From contig NZ_VDRC01000001.1 of the NCBI RefSeq assembly GCF_007667425.1, forward strand, positions 887,379-951,378: DNA of 64,000 nt, written 5' to 3'. Positions 10,562 to 18,885 of this stretch are shown piece after piece. The translations under genes were made by a program, and so were the position numbers. The notes under the pieces are model-generated. The model did no database searches and was not told the origin of the DNA. It worked only from the letters and a program-made list of their open reading frames with translations. How positions within the stretch are numbered: position 1 is the first letter of the stretch; every line of letters begins with the position of its first letter. The stretch is from Microbacterium sp. 1.5R (GTDB taxonomy: Bacteria > Actinomycetota > Actinomycetes > Actinomycetales > Microbacteriaceae).

Positions 10562-10567
10562 AGCGTA
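10562..10567 (-). promoter_or_regulatory. Leaderless-type -10 (TACGCT)
   Basis: TACGCT with a 6-nt gap to the GTG at 10555. Confidence 0.55.
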
Positions 10568-10616
10568 CGGTGCGAGCCCCTCCCCCGCGGCTATTTCACG
10601 CAGGGCGACGGGGGTG

Positions 10617-11045
10617 TCACTCTTCGTCGTCGCCCTCCCAGGGCCACTTCGGCCGCCCGGACCGCGTACGACGGAGGGCGACTCCCACCCATGCCGCGAC
10701 TGCGGCCGCGACGAGCAGGACCGCGCTCGCGCCCCCACGCACGAGATCCCCGGCGACCACCGTCGCGACGACGAAATCGCCCCGCGCCACCATGACGGCC
10801 GCCCATACGACGAGCAGATGAGCCAGCGCGGCGGCGAGGGCCGTCCCCGGCACGGAGAGGAAGGACGGATGCTCGCGTCGCAACGACGACGACAGCATGA
10901 GCGCGAACGCGAGCAGGGCCGCGAGCATCCCGACCACTCCCGGCAGCTGACCGAGCCCGCGCACCGCGATGATGTCGGTGTCGGTGGCGACGCTCAGAGC
11001 GCCGAGTCCGAACACCGCCAGTGCGAAGAACCCGACGGTCGCCAA
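10617..11045 (-). CDS. Small integral membrane protein, hypothetical
   Basis: About 142 aa with four predicted membrane segments and a short basic, acidic-ended tail (WPWEGDDEE). I do not recognise the family. The start is uncertain: the frame is open far upstream into the preceding gene, but a perfect terminator hairpin at 11067-11096 lies in between, so translation should begin after it. TTG at 11045 is the first plausible codon; CTG or later GTG codons are possible. It may be transcribed by read-through from the 11117-12205 gene. Confidence 0.55.
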   Translation of the reverse strand: MATVGFFALAVFGLGALSVATDTDIIAVRGLGQLPGVVGMLAALLAFALMLSSSLRREHPSFLSVPGTALAAALAHLLVVWAAVMVARGDFVVATVVAGDLVRGGASAVLLVAAAVAAWVGVALRRTRSGRPKWPWEGDDEE

Positions 11046-11066
11046 TGTGAGTGCCAGGACGCGCGA

Positions 11067-11096
11067 AACCCCCGCGGACTGCGGTCCGCGGGGGTT
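11067..11096 (-). terminator. 13-bp perfect hairpin terminator
   Basis: AACCCCCGCGGAC and GTCCGCGGGGGTT with a 4-nt loop, followed on the minus strand by a further T and CGCG, 21 nt after the stop at 11117. It separates two membrane-protein genes. Confidence 0.75.
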
Positions 11097-11116
11097 CGGC
11101 GACGTGGTGTCCGTGA

Positions 11117-12205
11117 TTACCTCGACAGAGTGGGGCCCGCTTCGAGGGTGCGCTCGTACTCGCGCTGCGCCTCGGCGTTGAGCTCGGTCTTGCGGGCGCC
11201 GCTGCGCGCCACCCAGGCCCCGAACCAGATGGTCAGCTCGCGACCGAACACGAACGCGGCGATCGCGAGCGGTGCGAACAGCTGTTCTCCGATCAGTGCG
11301 CTGCCCTCGCTGGCGGTCAGCAACCAGAAGCGCTCCTCGAACAGCTGGCCCAGCAGGTGCCCGCCGTAGGCGAAGAGTCCGACGATGATGCCGAACACCA
11401 CCCACAGGCCCCAGCGACCGCGGTTGATGAACGCACCGAGCAGCCAGAATCCGAGGAAGAACACGACGACCGGAACCCAGAAGCCCCAGGTGGTGAGCGG
11501 AGCCAGAGCGGATTCGGCGATGTTCTCGGCGGTGACGTCGCCTGCCCAGGCGCCGAGCCCGAGCGTGGTGCCGAGGTACAGGATCGCGAACGCGAGCGTC
11601 GCGAGGAGGCCGATCGCTCCGGCGGTGCCGCGGTTGCCGCGCTCGCGCGGAGCCTCGGGCGCCTGGACGAAGATGGGCTGCTGGGTGAAGGTCGGCTGCC
11701 CGGCAGGCTCCGCCGCCGTGGTCTCACGGACGACCGGCTCGGACGGGACGACCCGCGTCTCGGTGTCGTCCGGTGCCGAGTATGCGGCGGACGCCATGGT
11801 CGAGTCCTCGCGGGCGACCGGTGTGGTGTGGACGGCCGTCGCGTCGGCATCCCGAGCGGCGTACGAGGGGTCGCCGTCGGAGCGAGCGGAGTCGCGCTCG
11901 GAGTACGAGGAGTCGCCGTCGGAGCGAGCGGAGTCGCGCTCCTCGGAGCGCGCGAGGTCGTTCAGCTCCGGAGTCGCGAACGTGCCGGGGTGGTCGCGCT
12001 CGGCCGCCTCGAAGGCGGCGAGATCAGGGTCGACGGCAGGATCCGTGCGGGGGGCGGGCACGTCGTCTGCCGCGGCATCCGTCGTCGAACGTCCTGGGAC
12101 GTCCGCGCGTGCGGCCTCGGCGGCGTCGAGACCAGCGTTCGCGCTGTCGACGACGTCATCGACGTCCTTCCGCCGCTCGGGCTGGGGAACCTCGGGGTCA
12201 CTCAT
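11117..12205 (-). CDS. Membrane protein with long acidic N-terminal region and 14-residue repeats
   Basis: A 362-aa protein. The first 185 residues or so are polar, acidic and low in complexity, including two nearly identical 14-residue repeats (ERDSARSDGDSSYS-like, 42 bp at DNA level, 11871-11950). The second half carries about four membrane segments, with a KTELNAEAQREYERTL C-terminal helix in the cytoplasm. The ATG at 12205 has GAGAGG 7 nt upstream; an ATG five codons earlier is possible. The function is unknown; the layout (disordered tail, then a membrane bundle) is common in actinobacterial envelope proteins. Confidence 0.75.
   Translation of the reverse strand: MSDPEVPQPERRKDVDDVVDSANAGLDAAEAARADVPGRSTTDAAADDVPAPRTDPAVDPDLAAFEAAERDHPGTFATPELNDLARSEERDSARSDGDSSYSERDSARSDGDPSYAARDADATAVHTTPVAREDSTMASAAYSAPDDTETRVVPSEPVVRETTAAEPAGQPTFTQQPIFVQAPEAPRERGNRGTAGAIGLLATLAFAILYLGTTLGLGAWAGDVTAENIAESALAPLTTWGFWVPVVVFFLGFWLLGAFINRGRWGLWVVFGIIVGLFAYGGHLLGQLFEERFWLLTASEGSALIGEQLFAPLAIAAFVFGRELTIWFGAWVARSGARKTELNAEAQREYERTLEAGPTLSR
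11871..11950. repeat. 42-bp tandem repeat inside the acidic membrane protein gene
   Basis: Two copies with a 42-bp period that keep the reading frame and encode 14-residue ERDSARSDGD units. A third partial copy follows. Confidence 0.7.
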
Positions 12206-12324
12206 GGGTGCGCCTCTCATCGGAAGTGTGCTCTGCGAGGCTACCGCCGCGCAGAGGCACCCTCTCGGAGGCGTGCCGACGTGTCGCCCGACCCGAGCAG
12301 CGCGTCGATCGCGCGTCGCTGCGC

Positions 12325-12477
12325 TCAGGGCATCAGCGAGCGCAGCGTGTCGCCGGCGAAGGACGCGAGCGCGGGCACGATGGGGATGGCGAACCACACG
12401 AGACCGAGGACCACGCCCGTGCACAGCAGCCCCGCGATCCAACTCATCGCGAGGTTGCGACCCCCTACCCGTGCCAT
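12325..12477 (-). CDS. Small single- or two-span membrane protein, 50 aa
   Basis: A short protein beginning MARVGGRNLAMSW followed by one long hydrophobic stretch (about residues 11-38) and a short tail. The start at ATG 12477 is supported by TACCGT 6 nt upstream. The 19 bases around this start are identical to those at the start of the membrane protein at 44739-45035. It is not recognised as a named family. Confidence 0.65.
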   Translation of the reverse strand: MARVGGRNLAMSWIAGLLCTGVVLGLVWFAIPIVPALASFAGDTLRSLMP

Positions 12478-12483
12478 GACTCC

Positions 12484-12489
12484 ACGGTA
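12484..12489 (-). promoter_or_regulatory. Leaderless-type -10 (TACCGT)
   Basis: TACCGT, 6 nt before the ATG at 12477. It is part of a 19-nt sequence also found at 45031-45049. Confidence 0.65.
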
Positions 12490-12549
12490 CGACCGGCGGG
12501 GTCGCGCGCACGGGAGCAACACCGCTGAACTTTGTGCGAGCGTGGTCGA

Positions 12550-12555
12550 TACACT
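12550..12555 (+). promoter_or_regulatory. Leaderless-type -10 of yajQ (TACACT)
   Basis: TACACT, then CTCTCT, then the yajQ ATG at 12562. There is no ribosome-binding site. Confidence 0.7.
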
Positions 12556-12561
12556 CTCTCT

Positions 12562-13050
12562 ATGGCTGACAGTTCCTTTGACATCGTCTCGAAAGTGGAT
12601 CACCAGGAGGCCGAGAACGCCCTGAACCAGGCGCGCAAGGAGATCGAGCAGCGCTACGACTTCAAGGGCACGGGCGCATCGATCGCCTGGAGCGGCGAGC
12701 AGGTGCTGATCACCGCGAACACCGAGGAGCGCGCGAACGCCGTCCTCGACGTCTTCCAGTCGAAGCTCATCAAGCGCGGGATCTCGCTCAAGAGCCTCGA
12801 GTCCGGCGACCCGTTCGCGAGCGGCAAGGAGTTCCGGATCGTCTCGACGCTGAAGGATGGCATCTCCTCGGAGAACGCGAAGAAGATCGGCAAGATCATC
12901 CGCGACGAGGGCCCGAAGGGCGTCAAGAGTCAGATCCAGGGAGACGAGCTGCGGGTGCAGTCGAAGAGCCGCGACGACCTGCAGGCGGTGATCGCCCTGC
13001 TCAAGGGTTCCGATCTCGACATCGACCTGCAGTTCATCAACTACCGCTGA
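12562..13050 (+). CDS. yajQ: YajQ family nucleotide-binding protein
   Basis: A 162-aa soluble protein of the YajQ (DUF520) family. It opens with the conserved [13 protein letters not shown] segment, then [22 protein letters not shown], and ends with DLQFINYR, so it is full length. Some YajQ proteins in other bacteria bind cyclic di-GMP and act with transcription factors; whether this one does is unknown. The ATG at 12562 is fixed by the conserved N-terminus and by the TACACT element 6 nt upstream. Confidence 0.93.
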   Translation: MADSSFDIVSKVDHQEAENALNQARKEIEQRYDFKGTGASIAWSGEQVLITANTEERANAVLDVFQSKLIKRGISLKSLESGDPFASGKEFRIVSTLKDGISSENAKKIGKIIRDEGPKGVKSQIQGDELRVQSKSRDDLQAVIALLKGSDLDIDLQFINYR

Positions 13051-13545
13051 CCGAGCCCTCGCCCCTCTGACCTCCCCCTACCGTGCGCGAGGGGCCCGCG
13101 GCGGCGACGGGTCGGCCGACGCTCCACCGGCCGGCGGCGATCTGGATTTTCCCTGCCCTCCGGTAGCACCATTGTCCACAGCCCCCGATCGCATACCGAT
13201 ATACGGGTTCAGGTGCCGGAAACTTGATCCGTCGCATACCGATGCGGCCGACGAAGAGTCGAAGTGCGACGCGCCGTGAACCGGTTCCGCGGTTCCGAGC
13301 TCCTCCGTCACCCCCTGAGGGGAGGAGGAGCAGGGCAGCGTCATCCACGTCTGACGAGCGACAACACGCGCGCCAGGGCGGGCTCGTCGTCGATTCCGTT
13401 CCACGGGGGTGCGCCCTCTGCCGGGCGCTGGTGCGCGCAGCAGAGATGCGCCTGTGGATTACTGGCACGCCGATCGACTCCGTGATGTAGTGGCCCTCCG
13501 GGCGCTTCGCGGGGCTCGGATCCGGGAACCAACTGGGGGAAATCC
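13051..13545 (+). other. 495-bp non-coding region upstream of the GntR gene
   Basis: No frame here has coding character. An imperfect dyad just after yajQ (GCCCTCGC near 13055 with GCGAGGGGC near 13088) may terminate yajQ. The 11-mer CGCATACCGAT occurs twice in direct orientation, at 13190-13200 and 13233-13243. A CCCCTGAGGGG palindrome is near 13312. The rest shows nothing I can name; it may be regulatory DNA for the GntR gene. Confidence 0.5.
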
Positions 13546-14184
13546 ATGAAAAGCAGGACCGACTCGATGACGACGATGCGGGAGGGAAAGCAGCTTCTCG
13601 CCGAGGAGGTCTTCCAGCACATCGGAGCGCAGATCGTCGACGGCGATCTGCCCCCGGGGCACCGCATCCGAGATGTCGACGTGGCCGAAGAGCTGCACGT
13701 GTCCCGCACGCCGGTGCGTGAGGCCCTGCAGCGGCTCGAGCGTCTCGGGCTGGTCATCATGTACCCGAGTCGTTACACCGAGGTGACCGCGGTGACCCCC
13801 GAAGTGGTCGAGCAGACGCTCGAGTTCGCGGGCTACCAGGCCGGGATGGCCGCGCGGATGGGCGTCTCCCGGATGTCGCGGGAGGATCGGGATCGCCTGG
13901 CCGCATTGATCTCCGAGATGTCGAACGGCGTCTCCGCACACGACCACGTCTTCGAGAGCCGGTGGGCCGTGTTCGCCTTCCTCAGCGGACGCAGCCGCAA
14001 CGCCCAGCATCAGTTCCTGCTCAACGACGCCAGCATGGCTCTTGCCCGGAACCTCCGCGCGTGGCGGGTACCGGTCGCCGATCACGAACGGATGCTGGGC
14101 ATCTACCGCGATTTCCGCGAAGCGGTGCTGACCGCCGACGCCGACGCCGCAGAGCGCCTGGCGCGCGAGATGCACTACCTCTGA
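13546..14184 (+). CDS. GntR family transcriptional regulator (FCD-type)
   Basis: A 212-aa repressor-type protein. Residues 10-75 form the winged helix-turn-helix with the FadR-subfamily pattern (LAEEVFQHI, DLPPGHRIRDVDVAEELHVSRTPVREALQRLE). The helical C-terminal part resembles the FCD ligand domain but is short and has few of the usual metal-binding histidines (one near HDHVFE), so it is divergent. ATG 13546 has GGGGGAA upstream. It stands alone behind a long non-coding region, and no obvious target operon is adjacent. Confidence 0.85.
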   Translation: MKSRTDSMTTMREGKQLLAEEVFQHIGAQIVDGDLPPGHRIRDVDVAEELHVSRTPVREALQRLERLGLVIMYPSRYTEVTAVTPEVVEQTLEFAGYQAGMAARMGVSRMSREDRDRLAALISEMSNGVSAHDHVFESRWAVFAFLSGRSRNAQHQFLLNDASMALARNLRAWRVPVADHERMLGIYRDFREAVLTADADAAERLAREMHYL

Positions 14185-14205
14185 CCCGCCCCGCGCGACC
14201 CGTCG

Positions 14206-15213
14206 TCACCCCTGAGCGGCCCACCCTGTCACCCACCGTGCGAGGCGGGAATATGCGTCCTCCCGCGCGTCATGCCGCGAGAGGAACACGTCGTGCAGCG
14301 CGCCGTCGATCCGCTCGACCGTCACCGATGAGCCGACCTTGAGGGCGGCACGCGCGATGTCGTCGACGACGAGAACGGAATCGACACGGGTGAGATCCTC
14401 CGACCACCGGGTCGGCGGCGCCGATCGCGCAGAGAGCAGCACGCAGACGGGAGCGTCGATCGAGAGGCCGGCCGCCACCGCGCCATGGCCGACGAGGATC
14501 GCGTGGAACCACCCGGCGTGCACCGCCATCGTCTGCGCCGGCCGCCACACCGGGTTCACATCCATCGGATCGGCCTCGTCGGCCACCGCCTGCTGCGCAC
14601 GCGTGTAGAAGCCGAGGTCGACCTGCGGCGCGACCTCGCGCGGCGCCCAGCGCGCCTGCAGCTCCGCGACCGGCGCGATGAGCGGCCGGGCCGAGGCGAC
14701 CTGGAACTCCAACCACGGACTGTTGAGGATCACCGCATCGGCCACGCCGGGGTGCCGCGACGCCCACAGGCTCAGCGTCAGACCGCCCGTCGAGTGCCCG
14801 AGCAGCACGAGTCGGCGGCCGGACGCCGCTCCCCCCTCCCCACGACCCATCGCGGCGAAGGCGGCGGCGATGTCCTCGTCGTACGTCGACAGGTCGGTGA
14901 TGAACCCAGGAGTCTGCCCGTCGCGCAGGCTCCGGCCGTACTTGCGGAGGTCCAGCGCGAAGAAGCGCGCACCGCGCGTGGTCCAGAACCGTGCCAGCCG
15001 CTTCTGGAAGAAGTAGTCCGACCATCCGTGCACGTAGAGCACATCAACGTCGTGGAGCTGCCGTGTGCGGCCGAGGGCACGATCCCACCACGACGGGTCG
15101 GGCGGGAGCGCGCGCACCAGGGTGGCGACGACCGGCCCCTCGTCGTCGTCGGCGAGGTCGAGCGTCAGCTGCTCGAACTCGTCGCCGAGAACGTCCGGGA
15201 CCCAGTCAGCCAT
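14206..15213 (-). CDS. Alpha/beta hydrolase, lysophospholipase-like
   Basis: A 335-aa cytosolic serine hydrolase. The oxyanion-side VLYVHGWSDYFF segment is near residue 58, the nucleophile elbow GHSTGG is near 139-144, and a final histidine sits in DGALHDVFLS near 310. The domain is of the Hydrolase_4 type found in monoacylglycerol lipases and lysophospholipases. TAGCCT ends 6 nt before ATG 15213, so a leaderless start is likely. It is convergent with the GntR gene. The natural substrate is unknown. Confidence 0.85.
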   Translation of the reverse strand: MADWVPDVLGDEFEQLTLDLADDDEGPVVATLVRALPPDPSWWDRALGRTRQLHDVDVLYVHGWSDYFFQKRLARFWTTRGARFFALDLRKYGRSLRDGQTPGFITDLSTYDEDIAAAFAAMGRGEGGAASGRRLVLLGHSTGGLTLSLWASRHPGVADAVILNSPWLEFQVASARPLIAPVAELQARWAPREVAPQVDLGFYTRAQQAVADEADPMDVNPVWRPAQTMAVHAGWFHAILVGHGAVAAGLSIDAPVCVLLSARSAPPTRWSEDLTRVDSVLVVDDIARAALKVGSSVTVERIDGALHDVFLSRHDAREDAYSRLARWVTGWAAQG

Positions 15214-15219
15214 GCCGCC

Positions 15220-15225
15220 AGGCTA
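15220..15225 (-). promoter_or_regulatory. Leaderless-type -10 (TAGCCT)
   Basis: TAGCCT, 6 nt before the ATG at 15213. Confidence 0.65.
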
Positions 15226-15241
15226 GCCGACGCCCTCTCGC

Positions 15242-16285
15242 TCACTGCGGCGCGGTGATACCGACCGTGAGATTCCGCACGACCTTCTCTGCCACCGGGC
15301 GCGGATCCGAGGACCCTGATCCGTTGTCGTACGTCCTGAGACGGATCCAGTCGCGCCCGACCCGGAGGTCGAGGATGTTTTCGCCGTGCATCCCTGTGCT
15401 CGTCTTCGCCGCGTCTGCGCCCGCGATCTCCACCGGCGTGCCATCCTGGCTCTCAAATGCCCATGCTCCTGCGGGCAAGGTCGTGATTCCGAGGTAGCTG
15501 CGGAGCGAACCCATGTCTCCCTCGGCCGACGTGTAATAGCAGATACGCGATCCGTTCACGACCTGATAGACCTCGGAGGGGATGCTCCACCCGCCGAAAT
15601 CGGTGAACAGGGCCACGTCCTCACCGACCGTCGCCGCGACGTCCTGCGGTGTGATGAACCGCTCGCACGGCATGCCCACCAGGTCGCTCTCGACGTATTC
15701 GACGACGTGGATGCTCGCGGCTGCTCTGGACGCGAGCGCCGCCCGTGCCTGCCCGACTCGGTCGACATCCTGTCCGCCAAGCGTCGGGTCGGTGATCGAC
15801 GCGGAGAGCAGCACATCCCCGTCGCGGAACTCGAAACCGCATCTGCCGCCCTCGCACGCGCGCTGCTCGCCGTAGTACCCGCCGCGCTCCGTCGCGCCGG
15901 CGATCACGGTCGCCGCATCCGGCACGATCGTGACCTCCCAGTACTGCGGATCGTCTCCGGCTGAGCAGGCGATGCCTCCTGCTCGTTGGAACGCATATTG
16001 CATGGGTCCCGGCATCCAGTTCGAGGTCGAGACCACCGACAGCGCCGCCTCTACCGGCGTGGACGGTTCCCCGACAAGCCCGGCCATCTCCGCGGCCACG
16101 TCGTCGCACGTCACGTCGAACGCCGCCGCCGGCGGCACGACCGCATCCGCCGTCGGCGACGCTGACGGTGACGGCGCAGGAGTGGCGGAGGACGAAGGCG
16201 TCGGGCTCGGCGCGGGCTCCGGGGCGCATGCCGTCAGCAGAAGGAGGGCGGCCGTGCCGAGCACGACCAGAGGACGCAGTCGCAT
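15242..16285 (-). CDS. Secreted lipoprotein, hypothetical
   Basis: A 347-aa protein with a classical lipoprotein signal peptide: basic MRLRP, a hydrophobic core and the lipobox LLTAC with Cys at about residue 20. A Pro/Ser/Thr-rich spacer (PSPTPSSSATPAPSPS) typical of surface lipoproteins follows. The mature part contains several cysteines (CDDVAAEM, IACSAGDD, RACEGGRC, MPCERF, RICYYT), probably in disulfides. There is no recognised enzymatic domain. TAGGCT lies 6 nt before the start. Confidence 0.8.
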   Translation of the reverse strand: MRLRPLVVLGTAALLLLTACAPEPAPSPTPSSSATPAPSPSASPTADAVVPPAAAFDVTCDDVAAEMAGLVGEPSTPVEAALSVVSTSNWMPGPMQYAFQRAGGIACSAGDDPQYWEVTIVPDAATVIAGATERGGYYGEQRACEGGRCGFEFRDGDVLLSASITDPTLGGQDVDRVGQARAALASRAAASIHVVEYVESDLVGMPCERFITPQDVAATVGEDVALFTDFGGWSIPSEVYQVVNGSRICYYTSAEGDMGSLRSYLGITTLPAGAWAFESQDGTPVEIAGADAAKTSTGMHGENILDLRVGRDWIRLRTYDNGSGSSDPRPVAEKVVRNLTVGITAPQ

Positions 16286-16291
16286 GCGGCC

Positions 16292-16297
16292 AGCCTA
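16292..16297 (-). promoter_or_regulatory. Leaderless-type -10 (TAGGCT)
   Basis: TAGGCT, 6 nt before the lipoprotein ATG at 16285. Confidence 0.7.
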
Positions 16298-16347
16298 TCG
16301 ACGCGCTTCTTTCGACACGCGTTCGGCGGACGACGATCCGGCGAGGG

Positions 16348-17721
16348 TCACTCGCCGCGGGAGACGCGCACCATCTCGTCGCGGGGAACGACCTTCACCC
16401 TGGCACGCTCGTGCGGCGCGCCGAGGCCGATCTCGTGCTCGTCGAGGCGGTGCCAGCCGTCGAGGTCGGTCCACTTCACGCCACGCTCTTGCAGCAGTGC
16501 GACGACCGCATCCTCAGACGGGTCCTCCGGGTGCCACCACGAGCCCTGGTCGTTGATGATGTGGCGGACGGTCTCCATGGCATCCGACTTCGTGTGGCCG
16601 ATGAGGCCGACCGGGCCGCGCTTGATCCAGCCGGTCGCGTACACGCCGGGCAGCTGCTGATTCGAGTCCTTCGCCAGCACCTGGCCCTCGCGGTTCGGGA
16701 TCACGCCGTGTTTCTTGTCGAAGGGCACGCCGGGCAGCGGCGAACCGAAGTAGCCGATCGCGCGGTAGAGCGCCTGCAGCGGCACCTCGCGCATCTCCCC
16801 CGTGCCCACGGCACCACCCTGGCCGTCCGGCTTCGTGCGCTCGTAGACGAGCGCCGCCACACGGCCCGATTCGTCGGTGCGCACCTCGACGGGACGAGCC
16901 CAGAAGTGCAGGTGCAGGCGGCGGGATGCCGTGCCGCCGGCGTTGTTCGCGGAGTCGCGCTTGCGCCACGACTGCAGCACACGATCGATGACCATGACCT
17001 GCTTGTTGCTGGCGACGGCATCCCTCGACGCCTCGTCGTAGTCGAAGTCCTCGTCGTAGACGACCATGTCGACGTCGCGGAGCTCGCCGAGCTCGCGCAG
17101 CTCGAGGGGGGTGAACTTCACCTGGGCCGGCCCGCGGCGTCCGAAGACGTGCACATCGGTGACCTGGCTCGCCTGCAGTCCCTCGTAGACGTTCTCGGGA
17201 ACCTCGGTGACCAGCAGGTCCTCGGCGTGCTTGGCGAGCATCCGGGCGACGTCGAGCGCGACGTTCCCGTTGCCGAGCACGCCGACGGATGCCGCATCCA
17301 GCGGCCACTCGCGGGGCACGTCCGGGTGGCCGTCGAACCAGCTCACGTAGTCGGCCGCGCCGTACGAGGCGACCGCGTCGATGCCCGGGATGTCGAGCGT
17401 GGTGTCGCGGATGGCGCCTGTGGCGAAGATCACCGCGTTGTAGTGCTTCTTGAGGTCGTCGAACGTGATGTCCTCGCCGAAGCGGACGTTGCCGAACAGC
17501 CGGATGTCACCGCGGTCGAGCACGTCGCGCAGCGCCGTGATGATGCCCTTGATACGCGGGTGGTCGGGGGCCACGCCGTAGCGGACCAGGCCGTACGGGG
17601 CCGGCAGCTGCTCGAACAGGTCGATGGAGACGTCGAACTTGCGCTCGGCCTTCAGCAGGATGTCGGCCGCATAGATCCCGGCGGGGCCCGCCCCGACGAT
17701 GGCCAGTCTGAGCTTGGTCAT
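16348..17721 (-). CDS. Ferredoxin/adrenodoxin-type NADP reductase (FprA-like)
   Basis: A 457-aa FAD enzyme that passes electrons between NADPH and ferredoxin. The FAD site VGAGPAGIYAADILL is at residues 8-22, the PYGLVRYGVAPDHP block near 45 is diagnostic for FprA/adrenodoxin reductases, and an NADP site with LGNGNVALDVARML is near 155. The C-terminal ATGWIKRGPVGLIGHTKSDA segment is also conserved. The ATG at 17721 has GAAAGGA upstream. It is next to quinone-biosynthesis genes on the same strand, which suggests but does not prove a shared redox role. Confidence 0.92.
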   Translation of the reverse strand: MTKLRLAIVGAGPAGIYAADILLKAERKFDVSIDLFEQLPAPYGLVRYGVAPDHPRIKGIITALRDVLDRGDIRLFGNVRFGEDITFDDLKKHYNAVIFATGAIRDTTLDIPGIDAVASYGAADYVSWFDGHPDVPREWPLDAASVGVLGNGNVALDVARMLAKHAEDLLVTEVPENVYEGLQASQVTDVHVFGRRGPAQVKFTPLELRELGELRDVDMVVYDEDFDYDEASRDAVASNKQVMVIDRVLQSWRKRDSANNAGGTASRRLHLHFWARPVEVRTDESGRVAALVYERTKPDGQGGAVGTGEMREVPLQALYRAIGYFGSPLPGVPFDKKHGVIPNREGQVLAKDSNQQLPGVYATGWIKRGPVGLIGHTKSDAMETVRHIINDQGSWWHPEDPSEDAVVALLQERGVKWTDLDGWHRLDEHEIGLGAPHERARVKVVPRDEMVRVSRGE

Positions 17722-17778
17722 GGTGATCCTTTCGTATGCCGTCACGTCCGGCGCGGGCGGCCTCGTGGCCGCGCATCG

Positions 17779-18840
17779 TCAGCTGGAGCGTTCGACGAGG
17801 GTCTCGGCGAAGCGGGTCAGCGCCTCGCGCACGGTTCCGCGGGGAAGCGCCGTGAGCGCGGCGATCGCGTCGCGGGTCCAGGAATGCGCGAGCGCCAGAG
17901 TCTTCTCGGTGCCTGCGTGATCGCGGAGCTCGGCGAGCGCGTCGTCGAGGATCGACGGGTCCTCACCGGCCGCGATGCGCGCCACTCCGTCGTCGATCCG
18001 CTCAGCGAGGTCGATCGACGCCGCGTCGGTCTCGGCCTTCAGCAGCAGGTACGGCATGGTCGGCACGCCGGCACGCAGGTCGGTGCCCGGCACCTTGCCC
18101 GTGTCCTCGGGCTTCGCCGAGAGGTCGATGACGTCGTCGAGCAGCTGGAATGCCACGCCGATCTTCTCGCCGTAGACGCGCAGCGGCTCCTCGTACTCCG
18201 CCGGCGCATTGGAGAAGATGACGCCGCCCTGCGTGGCCGCGGAGATGAGCGAGCCGGTCTTGTCGGCGAGAACCTGGAGATAGAAGTCGATCGGATCGTC
18301 GTCGGGCTGCGCACCGATCGTCTCGTGCATCTGACCGAGCACGAGGCGCTCGAACGTGTCGGCCTGCAGCCGGATCGCCCGCTCGCCGAGGCGCGACATG
18401 AGCTGGCTCGCGCGGGAGAAGAGGATGTCGCCGGTGAGGATGGCGATGTTGTTGCCCCACACGGTCTGCGCTGCAGGGACACCGCGGCGACGGTCGGCTC
18501 CGTCCATGACGTCGTCGTGGTACAGCGAGCCCAGGTGTGTGATCTCGAGCGCCTTCGCGACGTCGATCACCTGCGCGGTGTTGCCGTCGCCCAGCTGCGC
18601 GGCGAGCAGGGTGAGCACGGGGCGGATGCGCTTGCCGCCGGCCTCGTACAGGTACCGGCTCGCGGCGTCGGCCAGCGGGTCGGCGACGCGCACATCTTCG
18701 GCGAGGCCGGTCTCGACGAGCTCCAGCCCGTCTTCGATGGCCTGGGCGACGCGGCGGCCGGCGGTGCCGATGAAGACACGGTCACTGAAACCGAGACGGC
18801 TCGCCAGTCGCGAACCCGGGGCAACGCGGCTCGAAGTCAC
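17779..18840 (-). CDS. Polyprenyl diphosphate synthase for the menaquinone side chain
   Basis: A 353-aa trans-prenyltransferase that lengthens isopentenyl diphosphate chains. The two aspartate-rich motifs are intact: HDDVMDGADRRRG (first DDxxD, near residue 115) and LLDDVIDLS (second, near 240), with GGKRIRP near 68. Its position directly downstream of menG on the same strand points to the side chain of menaquinone, as in many Gram-positive heptaprenyl-type loci. The chain length cannot be read from the sequence. TAGGCT is 6 nt before the GTG start at 18840. Confidence 0.92.
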   Translation of the reverse strand: MTSSRVAPGSRLASRLGFSDRVFIGTAGRRVAQAIEDGLELVETGLAEDVRVADPLADAASRYLYEAGGKRIRPVLTLLAAQLGDGNTAQVIDVAKALEITHLGSLYHDDVMDGADRRRGVPAAQTVWGNNIAILTGDILFSRASQLMSRLGERAIRLQADTFERLVLGQMHETIGAQPDDDPIDFYLQVLADKTGSLISAATQGGVIFSNAPAEYEEPLRVYGEKIGVAFQLLDDVIDLSAKPEDTGKVPGTDLRAGVPTMPYLLLKAETDAASIDLAERIDDGVARIAAGEDPSILDDALAELRDHAGTEKTLALAHSWTRDAIAALTALPRGTVREALTRFAETLVERSS

Positions 18841-18846
18841 GAGTTC

Positions 18847-18852
18847 AGCCTA
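18847..18852 (-). promoter_or_regulatory. Leaderless-type -10 (TAGGCT)
   Basis: TAGGCT, 6 nt before the GTG at 18840. Confidence 0.65.
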
Positions 18853-18885
18853 CCGTCGTCAGCCGTGCCGGTTCGCGCGTCGCGG

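Noticed and set aside
13037..13490. Short open frames on both strands between yajQ and the GntR gene
   Set aside because: No ribosome site, no leaderless element, Arg/Ser-rich translations and strong overlap of frames; there is no reason to call a gene.
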